45,795 bases of DNA, taken from DATCZB01 sp035513215 (GTDB lineage: Bacteria; Pseudomonadota; Gammaproteobacteria; Steroidobacterales; Rariloculaceae). The notes below the pieces were generated by a model, which saw nothing but the letters and a program-made list of their open reading frames with translations, had not been told where the DNA came from and did not search any database. The stretch spans positions 1-45,795 of the forward strand of contig DATKCK010000076.1 of NCBI GenBank assembly GCA_035513215.1. The letters are read 5' to 3'. Shown piece after piece: positions 7,240-15,563 of the stretch; position 1 is the stretch's first letter, and each line of letters begins with the position of its first letter. The translations under genes were made by a program, and so were the position numbers.

Positions 7240-8292
7240 TTACGGCTGGATCGCGTTCCAGGTCCGCTCGAATACCCAAAACGCCGATACGGAACCTATC
7301 ACATAGGCGGCCCAGCGCGGCGAGACCGCGGACCAATCCCTCCAGAATCGCCTGACCACGAATCCAAGAGACAGCACCGCGCCGATGAAGAGCAGTTGCC
7401 CGAGCTCGACACCGATATTGAAGAAGAGCAGCGCGAGCGGAATCGCCTCATCAGGCAGACCGATTTCCTGCAGGGCGCCCGCGAAACCGAATCCGTGCAA
7501 GAGACCGAAGCTGAACGCGACGACCCAGGGGAAGCGCCTCGTGAGCCCTTCCCCTCCGCCACCCACAACCGCGCCCGGGCGCTCGCCGATGCCGCCACTC
7601 GTATCGCCGCGCGCGAGCTCGGTCGCGAGAAACAGGATGCTGAGCGCGATCACGGCCTCGACCGCCGCCGGCGTGACGCTGACGAAGCCGAGCGTCGCCG
7701 CGGCCAGCGTTATCGAGTGGGCGACGGTGAACGCCGTGACCGTCGCCACGAGACGGCCGACGCCCTTGACTAGCAATAGCAGCGCGAGCACGAACAGCAG
7801 GTGATCGATGCCGATCAGGATGTGCTCGACGCCGAGCACCGTATAGGTCGCGACGACGTCGAGCGCGCCGGGACGCTCGGGGATGACGACGGAGGGCCGG
7901 GACGGCACGAGACGGTGCGTGAACGAGCGGCCGTCGCTGAAGTCTATCTGTAGCAACACGTCGGTATCGGTCGCCTCGAGCCCGGCGACCGTGAAGACAC
8001 CGCCGGCGAGCGGCCGGTCGCAGGTAACGCTCGCATGCTGCAGCCGGACGTCGTTCGGCGTCTGCACGTCGTCGAGCACGTAGAGCCTGACGGGACTGGC
8101 GACCTCGCAGCCTTCCGGCATCTGCGGCGACAGCGTCTCGGCAAGCCCGCCCGAGATCGAGACCTTCCACTGAGCGGCGTATTCTCCGGGCGCGGTCTCG
8201 GTCAGGCCGAAGAAGCCGGGGCTCAGACGGTGCGCCGACGCCAGGTCGGTGACGAGCAGCGCCAGACCCAACGCGACGACTCGCGCCGTCAC
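7240..8292 (-). CDS. HupE/UreJ family membrane protein
   Basis: 350 aa from GTG at 8292, whose TGA overlap with the upstream parvulin stop (GTGA) and clean signal peptide (TARVVALGLALLVTDLASA-HRL) favour it; an ATG at 8325 is the alternative. A periplasmic domain of about 125 residues precedes the HupE/UreJ_2 membrane part, marked by GVEHILIGIDHLLFVL, TVAHSITLAAATLG, SFGLLHGFGFAGAL and LLFFNIGVELGQL. Members are proposed nickel or cobalt permeases; this longer signal-peptide version is usually annotated only as HupE/UreJ. The histidine and aspartate of the GxxHIxxGxDH motif are present. It is translationally coupled to the parvulin gene, a pairing common in proteobacteria. Confidence 0.85.
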   Translation of the reverse strand: MTARVVALGLALLVTDLASAHRLSPGFFGLTETAPGEYAAQWKVSISGGLAETLSPQMPEGCEVASPVRLYVLDDVQTPNDVRLQHASVTCDRPLAGGVFTVAGLEATDTDVLLQIDFSDGRSFTHRLVPSRPSVVIPERPGALDVVATYTVLGVEHILIGIDHLLFVLALLLLVKGVGRLVATVTAFTVAHSITLAAATLGFVSVTPAAVEAVIALSILFLATELARGDTSGGIGERPGAVVGGGGEGLTRRFPWVVAFSFGLLHGFGFAGALQEIGLPDEAIPLALLFFNIGVELGQLLFIGAVLSLGFVVRRFWRDWSAVSPRWAAYVIGSVSAFWVFERTWNAIQP

Positions 8293-9131
8293 GGCCAAAG
8301 CTCGAGTTCCTCGCCGACCTCCCATTCGACGGCAATGTCGAAGTCGGCTCGCATTCTTTCGAAGGCAGCCTCGTTTGCCGCTTCGAGCCTTTCGGCGGCA
8401 TAGACTTCGCGCACGCGGGCCTCGACCTCGGCGAATTCCGGGTCGCGCGCGTCGCTGCGCTCGATGATGCGAACCAGGTGCCAGCCGAAGTCGGATTCGA
8501 AAGGCCCGAGCCAGAGGTTCAGGGGCTCGGCGAAGACGGTCTCGGTCAGCGCATCGCCGAACAGGATCCGGACGCGGTCGGGATCGGCATCCTCGAAACG
8601 GCTCGCAAGCGGCGTGCTGTCGCCGAAGTCGTCGGGCCCGGCTCCCCCGCGCAGGGCTTCGAGCGACTCGCCGGCATCGGCGAGCACGGACTCCCCACGC
8701 ATGCGCGGGCTGAAGAAAACCTGATCGAAGGTGACGAGCGGGGGAATGCGAAACCGCTCGGCGTTCGCCTCGAAGAAGGCTACGTAATCGGCATCGGGCG
8801 GCTCGGGATCGGCCGTGTTCTCGGTCGCGTACTGCATCTTCTCGATCAGCCTTCGCCTGACCTCGTCGTCATCGACATCGAGCCCGAGCGCGAGCGCCTG
8901 ACGGTAGTAGACCTCGTCGCGAACGGCATCGGCGACGAGCGCCCGCAGCTCCTCGTCGGTCGGCGGCCGGCCGGCAAGGAGCTCGTCCGAGCGCGCGAGC
9001 TCGGCGACGTCCTCGGCAGTCACGGCGATGCGTTCCGGCGGCGGCGTCTCCGAGCGCGCGAGCCAGGTCAGCGCCGCAAACAGGGCGGCGCCGATGACGA
9101 GAAAATGCACCAGGGGATCTTTGTGCAGCAT
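8289..9131 (-). CDS. Membrane-anchored parvulin-type peptidyl-prolyl isomerase
   Basis: 280 aa. N-terminal anchor HFLVIGAALFAALTWL (about 9-24), then a SurA/PpiD-like helical part (PPTDEELRALVADAVRDEVYYRQALALGL at about 56-85, longer motif given by position) and a short PpiC domain from about 130: PPLVTFDQVFF, DFGDSTPL, FGDALTETVF, LGPFESDFGWHLVRI. The last is the hallmark C-terminal strand of parvulins. It would assist folding at the periplasmic face or of the HupE partner next to it. It is first of two overlapping genes; its stop overlaps the hupE-like start by four bases. Confidence 0.85.
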   Translation of the reverse strand: MLHKDPLVHFLVIGAALFAALTWLARSETPPPERIAVTAEDVAELARSDELLAGRPPTDEELRALVADAVRDEVYYRQALALGLDVDDDEVRRRLIEKMQYATENTADPEPPDADYVAFFEANAERFRIPPLVTFDQVFFSPRMRGESVLADAGESLEALRGGAGPDDFGDSTPLASRFEDADPDRVRILFGDALTETVFAEPLNLWLGPFESDFGWHLVRIIERSDARDPEFAEVEARVREVYAAERLEAANEAAFERMRADFDIAVEWEVGEELELWP

Positions 9132-9180
9132 TTGAGCGCCGTATTATCGGCGCGGCGCCCGGAAGTCGCCAACTCAGGGT

Positions 9181-9217
9181 AAAAAAAAGCGCCCCGACGG
9201 GGACTGAGCCGGGGCGC
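9181..9217 (-). terminator. Rho-independent terminator for the HtrA gene
   Basis: On the minus strand an 8-bp GC stem (GCGCCCCG at 9210-9217 pairing with CGGGGCGC at 9189-9196) is followed by eight T (9181-9188). It lies 19 bases after the protease stop and 50 bases before the parvulin start, so it separates the two transcription units. Confidence 0.88.
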
Positions 9218-9235
9218 GAGGGGGGATGGGTCTTC

Positions 9236-10468
9236 TCAGCGCCGGAACGGCGTCTCCGGCCTCTGGTACCTGTAATAACGATAGGGCCGCTCCGACCGGG
9301 GCTCGACCGGCGCGACGGCCGCGCGCATCTGGGCTTCGTCGAGCGCGCCGAGCACGACCGAGGTCTCGCGCCGTTCACCGTCGCGCAGATACTCGATCTC
9401 GACCTCGTCACCGGCATCGAGATCGCCGACGAGACGGCTCAGCGTCCGCGGATCGTCGATCGCGAGCCCGTCGAGCCCGGTCACGACGTCGCCGCGCTGA
9501 AGACCGGCGCGATCGGCCGGGCTGTCGGCAACGACGCTCGCGACGAGCGCGCCGGCCGTGACGTCGGCCGCGACTTCGACATCGCCGGGCGCCTCGATGG
9601 AACCGATGCTGACGCCGAGCCAGCCGCGGCTGACGATGCCGCGCTCGCGCAACTCGTCGAGAACGCCGGTCGCCTGATTCGACGGGATCGCCATGCCAAT
9701 GCCGACGTTGCCGCCGTTCGGCGAGATGATGGCCGTGTTGATCCCGATGACCTGGCCTGCCGCGTTGAACACCGGGCCGCCGGAGTTACCGCTGTTGATC
9801 GCCGCGTCGACCTGAATGAAGTCGTCGTAGCGTCCCGAGCGGATGTCGCGGCCGCGCGCCGAGATGATGCCGGCCGTTGCCGATCCGCCGAGACCGAAGG
9901 GGTTGCCGATCGCGAGCACCCAGTCGCCGACGCGCGCGCGGTCCGAATCGCCGAACTCGAGCGCCGGCAGATCACGCCCGTTCTCGATCCTGAGCAAGGC
10001 GAGATCGGTCGACGGATCCGTGCCGACGACGGTTGCCGTCAGCTCTTCGCCGGTGTTCAGCGTGACCGTGACCTCGCTCGCGCCGTTGACGACGTGGTAG
10101 TTGGTCGCGATATAGCCCTCGCTGTCGATGATGAAACCCGAGCCCTCTCCCCGGCGCGGCCGCATGTCCGGGTAGTTCCACTGCTGGCCGGGGAAGCCGA
10201 AGCGCTCGAGCAGATCCCCGAACGGGGCGCCGGCGAACGGCGAACCCTGACCCGATGAGACCGGGATCGGCTCCATCGTCACCGCGATGTTGACGACCGC
10301 CGGACTGACCTCTGCGATGACGTCCGCGAAGGACGGGGGTCCGGCGAATCCTGTCGAGCTCGCGTCGTCCTGGGCCACGCCGAGACCGGCAGCGAGCACT
10401 CCCACGACAACGCCACCGGCGGCGAGCTTCGTCCAGATCGATCGCGAAAATATGCCATCTCGCATCAT
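9236..10468 (-). CDS. HtrA/DegP-type serine protease with one PDZ domain
   Basis: 410 aa. N-terminal signal or anchor (SIWTKLAAGGVVVGVLAAGLG, about 10-30; given by its ends). Trypsin-like domain with the full triad: H125 in ATNYHVV, D155 in DPSTDLALLRI and S229 in NSGNSGGPV. A single PDZ domain follows at about 283-375 (GWLGVSIGS, SPADRAGLQRGDVVTGLDG). The C-terminal tail is Arg/Tyr-rich. HtrA proteases degrade or refold misfolded envelope proteins; one PDZ fits DegS or MucD-like forms, but the cleavable-looking signal and length do not settle which. ATGATG start at 10468 has GGAGAG upstream. It is divergent from an OmpR/histidine kinase pair, a layout reminiscent of Cpx-like stress control (inference). 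Confidence 0.92.
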   Translation of the reverse strand: MMRDGIFSRSIWTKLAAGGVVVGVLAAGLGVAQDDASSTGFAGPPSFADVIAEVSPAVVNIAVTMEPIPVSSGQGSPFAGAPFGDLLERFGFPGQQWNYPDMRPRRGEGSGFIIDSEGYIATNYHVVNGASEVTVTLNTGEELTATVVGTDPSTDLALLRIENGRDLPALEFGDSDRARVGDWVLAIGNPFGLGGSATAGIISARGRDIRSGRYDDFIQVDAAINSGNSGGPVFNAAGQVIGINTAIISPNGGNVGIGMAIPSNQATGVLDELRERGIVSRGWLGVSIGSIEAPGDVEVAADVTAGALVASVVADSPADRAGLQRGDVVTGLDGLAIDDPRTLSRLVGDLDAGDEVEIEYLRDGERRETSVVLGALDEAQMRAAVAPVEPRSERPYRYYRYQRPETPFRR

Positions 10469-10677
10469 TGAAACTCTCCGTGTTCAAACTCCAGATGCCG
10501 CAAGCTTAAGGCAAGCCACATTGCACGAAGGTCAACGATTTCCTACGGTTTTTTCATGATTTTTTGGCTTTGCCCTTAACGATCGTTAATCTTGACGCAA
10601 GCCTTGCGCCACCGCTGGCGGCGCATACTGTGGAATCCGGCCGGGTCCAGGCCTCGGTCCGACGGGAGCGGTAGTCG
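10469..10677. promoter_or_regulatory. Divergent regulatory region with 14-base palindrome TTAACGATCGTTAA
   Basis: The 209-base gap between the protease (minus) and the response regulator (plus) is AT-richer than its surroundings around 10540-10600. It contains the perfect palindrome TTAACGATCGTTAA at 10576-10589, directly before TTGACG (10593-10598). I cannot assign a convincing -10 box at standard spacing. The palindrome is a candidate binding site for the adjacent OmpR-type regulator or another dimeric factor. Confidence 0.45.
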
Positions 10678-11355
10678 GTGCGCGTACTGATCATCGAGGA
10701 CGACCATGAGGTCTCGTCCTACATCCGGCAGGGGCTGATCCAGGCGGGCTGGAACGTCGACGTCGCCGACAATGGCAAGGACGGCCTGCTGATGGCAACG
10801 ACGGAGCAATACGATGCACTGATCGTCGACCGCATGCTGCCCGGCGTCGAAGGCCTGGCTCTGATCCGCACCCTGAGGGCATCGGACAACGAAACACCGG
10901 CGCTGGTCCTGAGCGCGCTCGGCGAAGTCGACGACCGGGTCAAGGGCCTTCAGGCCGGCGGCGACGATTACCTCGTCAAGCCTTTCGCGTTCAGCGAGCT
11001 CCTGGCGCGTCTCGAGGCGCTGATCCGCCGGGCGAAGTCCGCCGGCAGCCAGCACGAAACGACGCTGTCGCTCGCTGACCTCGAGATCGATCTGCTCAAG
11101 CGCGAGGTCCACCGCGGCGGCAGGAAGATCGATCTTCAGCCGCGCGAGTTCCAGCTTCTGGAGTTTCTGCTGCGCCATGCCGGGCAGGTCGTCACGCGAA
11201 CGATGCTGCTCGAAGGCGTCTGGAACTATCATTTCGACCCGCAGACCAACGTCATCGACGTGCACATCAGCCGGCTGCGCGGCAAGATCGATAAAGGCTT
11301 CGACAAGCCACTGCTACACACGGTCCGCGGCGCGGGCTACCGGCTGAGCACCTGA
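10678..11355 (+). CDS. OmpR/PhoB-family response regulator
   Basis: 225 aa from GTG at 10678, with GGGAG about 12 bases upstream. Receiver domain 1-115: acidic pocket EDD (7-9), phospho-acceptor D51 in LIVDRMLPG, switch residue S79 in LVLSALGE and K101 in DDYLVKPF. Winged-helix output domain about 125-225 with LQPREFQLLEFLLRHAGQVV, TNVIDVHISRLRGKID and the C-terminal hairpin HTVRGAGYRL. Typical length and layout of QseB/CusR-like regulators. It is followed after 26 bases by its kinase gene. Confidence 0.95.
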   Translation: MRVLIIEDDHEVSSYIRQGLIQAGWNVDVADNGKDGLLMATTEQYDALIVDRMLPGVEGLALIRTLRASDNETPALVLSALGEVDDRVKGLQAGGDDYLVKPFAFSELLARLEALIRRAKSAGSQHETTLSLADLEIDLLKREVHRGGRKIDLQPREFQLLEFLLRHAGQVVTRTMLLEGVWNYHFDPQTNVIDVHISRLRGKIDKGFDKPLLHTVRGAGYRLST

Positions 11356-11381
11356 CCGGACCGCGGCCTTAGAATGCGCGC

Positions 11382-12806
11382 ATGCGACTGCCTGCGATAA
11401 TCAGAACGAGCGTATTTCAACTGACGATTCTGTATGTCGGTCTGTTCGGCGTTTCGGTTGCAACGCTCGGCTGGTTCATCTACCGGTCGACCGTCGGTTA
11501 CCTGGAAAATCAGACCGACGAGGTCATCGAGGCGGAGATCAACGGCCTAGCCGAGCAGTTCTTTCAGCTGCAGCGTGAGCGCGGGCTCGAGGGCGGCGTC
11601 CGCGGGCTCGCCCAGATCATCCAGAGCCGTCGCGAGCGGACGGGGACGGCCGGCGAGCGGTTCAGCTACCTCCTGATCGACCAGAACCTGAGGCCCTTGG
11701 CCGGCAATCTGAACCGCTGGCCCGCGCCGTCGGACATGGTCGAGGGCTGGATCGAGTTCAGCGTGCCGGATCCGAACGCCGCCGACGCGCAGGTGCCCGT
11801 CCGGGCGAGAATCCTGCCGATCAGACCCTTCGAGCTGACCGGGATACGCGTCCTCGTCGGCCGTGAGATCCGGGAGCTCGAGCAGATCAACGATCGATTC
11901 CTGCGCGCGCTGACGCTCGGCCTCGGGCTCACGATGCTGCTCGCATTGGGCGGGGGACTCGCGCTCGCGTTCAGCGCGCAACGCCACGTCGCCGAGCTCA
12001 GTCGCACGACACGCCGCATCATCGCCGGCGATCTCAGCCAGCGCGTGCCGGTCGGCGGCGCTCATGACGAGCATGCGGAGCTCGCGAGGAGCGTCAACAC
12101 GATGCTCGATCAGATCGAGAATCTGATGGCGGGGCTGCGCCATGTCGGTGACAGCATCGCCCACGACCTGCGCGGGCCGCTGACTCGGCTGCGCAATCGT
12201 CTCGAGAACCTGTCGGACGAGGACACGCCGAGCCGGGCGAGCATTGCCGAATGCCTGGCACAGGCCGACCGCGTGCTCGCAACCTTCAACGCCCTGCTGC
12301 GCATCGCGCGCATCGAGTCGGGCGCTTACCGGAAGGCTTTCGCAACGATCGACCTCGGCCCGATCGTCGACGACATTGCCGATCTCTACGAGGCGACGGC
12401 GGAGGACAAGCTCGTCGAGCTCAGGCGCAAGACCATCGACGATGCGTTCGTCTTCGGCGATCGCGAGCTGCTCGCGCAGGCGCTGACCAACCTGCTCGAC
12501 AACGCCGTCAAGCACACGCCGCCGGGCGGGCACATCGACCTGGAGCTCAGGCGCCACGAAGGCACGATCCATCTCGTCGTCGCCGATTCCGGCCCCGGCG
12601 TTCCGGCAGAGTCCCGGGAGCGTGTTCTTCAGCGCTTCGCGCGGCTCGACGAGTCGCGCAGCACGCCCGGCAGCGGTCTCGGTCTCGCCCTCGTTCGCGC
12701 CGTCGCTGACCAGCATGATGCGAAGCTCGTGCTGACCGACAATGGTCCGGGGCTTCGCGTCACGCTGACGCTGCCGGCCACGGGCTCACCCCGGGCGGAG
12801 TCGTAG
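11382..12806 (+). CDS. Sensor histidine kinase partner of the OmpR-type regulator
   Basis: 474 aa. Two membrane helices (about 13-34 and 174-198) flank a periplasmic sensor of about 140 residues without a recognisable fold. A HAMP domain follows (about 199-252), then the HisKA dimerisation domain with phospho-acceptor H261 in DSIAHDLRGPLTRL. The ATPase domain has the N box TNLLDNAVKH (N370, N374), G1 DSGPG (402-406) and G2 GSGLGLALV (430-438); the F box is RFARLDESRS. All residues needed for autophosphorylation are present. It forms an operon with the regulator and ends next to a minus-strand terminator. Confidence 0.95.
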   Translation: MRLPAIIRTSVFQLTILYVGLFGVSVATLGWFIYRSTVGYLENQTDEVIEAEINGLAEQFFQLQRERGLEGGVRGLAQIIQSRRERTGTAGERFSYLLIDQNLRPLAGNLNRWPAPSDMVEGWIEFSVPDPNAADAQVPVRARILPIRPFELTGIRVLVGREIRELEQINDRFLRALTLGLGLTMLLALGGGLALAFSAQRHVAELSRTTRRIIAGDLSQRVPVGGAHDEHAELARSVNTMLDQIENLMAGLRHVGDSIAHDLRGPLTRLRNRLENLSDEDTPSRASIAECLAQADRVLATFNALLRIARIESGAYRKAFATIDLGPIVDDIADLYEATAEDKLVELRRKTIDDAFVFGDRELLAQALTNLLDNAVKHTPPGGHIDLELRRHEGTIHLVVADSGPGVPAESRERVLQRFARLDESRSTPGSGLGLALVRAVADQHDAKLVLTDNGPGLRVTLTLPATGSPRAES

Positions 12807-12823
12807 ATCGCGCTCGAAAGAAA

Positions 12824-12849
12824 GGCCCGGCCTCTCGCGAGGCCGGGCC
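12824..12849 (-). terminator. Hairpin terminator between convergent genes
   Basis: Perfect 11-bp inverted repeat GGCCCGGCCTC / GAGGCCGGGCC with a 4-base loop. On the minus strand it is followed by TTTCTTTC, fitting termination of the 62-aa gene. In the plus direction, 18 bases after the kinase stop, it lacks a T-run but may still help. Confidence 0.75.
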
Positions 12850-12863
12850 AAAGTGCGCCAGCT

Positions 12864-13052
12864 CTAAAAGCCGATAAAGCTCGAACGCCAACCCCGCGGG
12901 TTATCCATACGCGCGTCATAGCGGTAACGGCCGTGACTGCGATCGCCCGCGCTGATGCTCGTTTTCGTTGCCGCTACCGCCGAGCCATGCTCGGGATGAA
13001 CGGCGGGGTATGGCGAGGCCTTCCCGCTTTCCGAATCGTTCCATTTCGCCAT
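12864..13052 (-). CDS. Small hydrophilic protein, 62 aa, unknown
   Basis: ATG at 13052 is preceded by AAAAGGAG at ideal spacing, and a strong hairpin terminator follows the stop, so this is a genuine single-gene unit. The product is rich in Ser, Ala, Gly, Arg and His, has no signal peptide or membrane helix and looks largely disordered (MAKWNDSESGKAS, HGRYRYDARMDNPRGW, ending SSFIGF). I do not recognise the family. The same frame is open up to 13139, but the internal Shine-Dalgarno decides the start. Compact high-expression layout is reminiscent of stress-induced or nucleic-acid-binding small proteins; that is speculation. Confidence 0.65.
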   Translation of the reverse strand: MAKWNDSESGKASPYPAVHPEHGSAVAATKTSISAGDRSHGRYRYDARMDNPRGWRSSFIGF

Positions 13053-13243
13053 GATCAACTCCTTTTGATCTGAAGCCATGAGGAATACCCGATCGATACC
13101 ATTGCAAGCTTCGTGCCTGAACGGCGATTCCTTCCGCAAACGGCGCGGTTGCCGGCTTTTGTCGAAAATGCAGCCAGCGGCGACGGCCGGATTCTGCTCT
13201 CAAGCTGTGCGCAGCCGGGCACGGCTGCACCAAATGCGGTAGC

Positions 13244-13762
13244 TCAGCATGCACGCAAATAGGGCGCGAGCGCGCGCCGCCAGCGCTCGAGCTTGTCCTC
13301 GCGCGTCAGCGACGCGTAGGCGGGACTCGTCGACGGCAGCGCCGCCGTGGCGAGATTCCCGCGCGACAGGCCCGGCTCGATGTGACGGCGAAAGATCCCG
13401 GCAGCCTTCAACCCGTTGAAAGCGACGAGCCCGATGGTCTCGTGGCACGCGATGAGGCTCGCAATGTCGTTGATCCGCTGGGACGCGGTCACGATGCTCG
13501 AGTCGAGGCTGCCGGGACGGGTCGCCTCGAGCAGCACATCCCAAAGCGCAACGCCGGCATCGACGAGCGCAGCGAGCCTGGCGGAGTAATCGAGCGCAGG
13601 CGAGGCGCCGCAAAGCGCGCCCATGATCGGCCAGAACGCGTTCCGCGGCTGCGCGTAATACTGGTTTGCCTCGAGCGACGCGCGCCCGGGCAAGCTGCCG
13701 AGCACGAGCACGCGCGGCGCCGGCCCGACAACCGGCGGGAAGCCTCGGGACAAGCCGGCCAT
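13244..13762 (-). CDS. DNA-deoxyinosine glycosylase (UDG superfamily)
   Basis: 172 aa from ATG at 13762, chosen because AGGAG lies just upstream; ATG at 13780 is possible. The sequence follows the hypoxanthine-DNA glycosylase family of the uracil-DNA glycosylase superfamily: GFPPVVGPAPRVLVLGSLPG, then QYYAQPRNAFWPIMGALCG, VALWDVLLEATRPGSLDSSI and VAFNGLKAAGIF; SPAYA near the C-terminus is the usual intercalation-loop region. It removes hypoxanthine (deaminated adenine) from DNA to start base-excision repair in the cytoplasm. Divergent from the secreted reductase gene. Confidence 0.85.
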   Translation of the reverse strand: MAGLSRGFPPVVGPAPRVLVLGSLPGRASLEANQYYAQPRNAFWPIMGALCGASPALDYSARLAALVDAGVALWDVLLEATRPGSLDSSIVTASQRINDIASLIACHETIGLVAFNGLKAAGIFRRHIEPGLSRGNLATAALPSTSPAYASLTREDKLERWRRALAPYLRAC

Positions 13763-13860
13763 GTCTCGATTCTCCTGCATGCGCCGATTCAGCGGCGCCC
13801 GCGGCAGGGGTGTCAAGTCAGTTATTATTTCGGCTGGCTTTGCCGCGACCGGAGAGAACG

Positions 13861-14958
13861 ATGTTCGATCGACGCTTTGGGATTCTGGCTTCAATCGCTT
13901 TGCTCGTGCTCGCTCCGACGGCAAGCGTCACCGCGCAGGAGACGATTCGGCAGTACCAGTTCGCGCCGGGCGCCGATGGATACTCGCTCGAGCTCGTCGA
14001 AGTACCGAGGCCCGAGGCCGGTCCGGACGACGTGCTCGTGCGCGTGCGGGCGACCTCGCTGAACCGGCGCGACTTGATGATGCTGAACAATCAGTACGGA
14101 CCGGGCGGCAGCGCGGCGGGCGGGATTCCGCTTTCCGACGGAGCCGGCGAGGTCATCGCGGTCGGCGAGAACGTCACGCGTTTCGGCGTCGGCGACCGTG
14201 TCGCCGGAATCTTCTTCACCGACTGGATCGACGGCAAGCGGGATCAGGCCAAGCTCGCATCGGCGCGAGGCGGCGGGCCGACGGGGATGCTGGCGGAGGT
14301 CGTCGTCGCGCACGAGGACAGCCTGGTCGCGGTTCCGGATCATCTGACGTTCGAACAGGCCGCGACCCTGCCCTGCGCCGGCGTCACGGCCTGGGTGTCG
14401 CTGTTCGAGCTCGGCGATCTTCAGCCGGACGACTATGTGCTGCTCGAAGGCACGGGCGGCGTCTCGAGCTTCGGACTGGTCTTCGCCGCCGCCGCCGGCG
14501 CCCGCCCGATCATCACGAGCTCGAGCGACGAGAAGCTCGCGCAGGCGCGCGCGCTCGGCGCCATCGGCACCGCCAACTACCGGACCAACGAGAACTGGCA
14601 GCACGAGGTCCGCGCGCTGACCGGAGACGCCGGCGTCGATCACGTGCTGGAGGTCGGCGGCCGCGACACGCTGCAAAAGGCCATGGAGGCCGTCGGCTAC
14701 GAGGCGCACATCGGCATGATCGGCGGGCTGTCGGGCTTCGTGCCGTCGATTCCCGCGGGCTCGCTTTTGACCTCGGGCACGAGAATCAGCGGCATCTATG
14801 TCGGTTCGCGCGCCCACTTCGAAGCGATGAATGCGTTCATCGAGGAACACGATATCGTGCCGGTCGTCGGTCGCGTTTTCAGCTTCGACGACGCGCCCGC
14901 CGCGTTCGACTTCATGGAGAACGGCAACTTCTTCGGCAAGATCGTGATCCGCCATTGA
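13861..14958 (+). CDS. Medium-chain dehydrogenase/reductase (quinone-oxidoreductase type) with signal peptide
   Basis: 365 aa; GGAGAG lies eight bases before ATG. Catalytic GroES-like half (about 30-150) has PGPDDVLVRVRATSLNRRDL-type sequence (here RPEAGPDDVLVRVRATSLN) and GVGDRVAG; the Rossmann half has LLEGTGGVSSFGLVFAAAAG, TSSSDEKLAQARALGA and VDHVLEVGG. Relatives are cytosolic NAD(P)-dependent reductases that begin almost at the first strand. Here 26 extra residues form a typical signal peptide, MFDRRFGILASIALL through PTASVTA-QE. DRRFGIL is at best a weak Tat-like motif. Periplasmic location would be unusual because free NAD(P)H is absent there. No structural zinc cysteines are seen. The stop overlaps the methyltransferase start (TTGA). 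Confidence 0.85.
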   Translation: MFDRRFGILASIALLVLAPTASVTAQETIRQYQFAPGADGYSLELVEVPRPEAGPDDVLVRVRATSLNRRDLMMLNNQYGPGGSAAGGIPLSDGAGEVIAVGENVTRFGVGDRVAGIFFTDWIDGKRDQAKLASARGGGPTGMLAEVVVAHEDSLVAVPDHLTFEQAATLPCAGVTAWVSLFELGDLQPDDYVLLEGTGGVSSFGLVFAAAAGARPIITSSSDEKLAQARALGAIGTANYRTNENWQHEVRALTGDAGVDHVLEVGGRDTLQKAMEAVGYEAHIGMIGGLSGFVPSIPAGSLLTSGTRISGIYVGSRAHFEAMNAFIEEHDIVPVVGRVFSFDDAPAAFDFMENGNFFGKIVIRH

Positions 14959-15563
14959 GCCTCGCCGATCTCGAGAAATGGGACGCCCGCTATCGCGAAG
15001 GTCACTATGCCTCGCGGCGTCATCCGACGGCGCTGCTCGAGCGCTTCATCGATGATCTGCCGCGCGGAGCTGCGCTCGACGTCGCCTGCGGCGCGGGCAG
15101 GAATGCGCTCTATCTCGCGAAGAGCGGATTCGACGTCGATGCCGTCGATATCTCCGCGGCCGGCCTTGAGCGCCTGCGTGCCGATGCGAGAGCTTCCGGT
15201 CTTCGGGTTCGGGACCTTAAGGCCGATCTCGAAGGCGGCATCCCCGCGTCGTTGCCGCTCAAGGAGCGCTACGAGCTGATCGTCATGGTGCGTTACGTCA
15301 ACGAGCCCCTCATCGGGCCGCTGAGCGAAAAGCTAGCCGAAGGGGGCATATTCCTGAGCGAGCAGCACCTCAAGACGGATCTCGACGTCGTCGGTCCCCG
15401 TAACGCGGCGTACCGGCTCGCACCGAACGCGCTGCTCGATGCGGCGCGGGGACTGCGCGTTCATTTCTATCGTGAAGGGCTCGTGGCGGACCCGGACGGC
15501 GGGCGCGCGGCACTCGCCCAGCTTGTCGCGTCGCGCGGAGGAGTCGGGCTCCTTGTCGCCTGA
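14955..15563 (+). CDS. Class I SAM-dependent methyltransferase (TehB-like)
   Basis: 202 aa. TTG at 14955 overlaps the upstream stop by four bases and begins just before the conserved KWDARYREGHYASRRHPTAL. Motif I is ALDVACGAGRNALYLAKSG, followed by VDAVDIS with the ribose-binding aspartate; LKADLEGG and YELIVMVRYVNEPL give the later strands. This matches the TehB/thiopurine-like Rossmann methyltransferases; substrate unknown. It is coupled with the flanking genes, so reductase, methyltransferase and Omp85-like protein form one operon by arrangement. Confidence 0.83.
   Translation: MSLADLEKWDARYREGHYASRRHPTALLERFIDDLPRGAALDVACGAGRNALYLAKSGFDVDAVDISAAGLERLRADARASGLRVRDLKADLEGGIPASLPLKERYELIVMVRYVNEPLIGPLSEKLAEGGIFLSEQHLKTDLDVVGPRNAAYRLAPNALLDAARGLRVHFYREGLVADPDGGRAALAQLVASRGGVGLLVA

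Noticed and set aside
13200..13243. GCAGCC/GGCTGC hairpin after the glycosylase gene as terminator, or a tRNA remnant
   Set aside because: Six-base stem without T-run and no tRNA arm pattern or anticodon loop.
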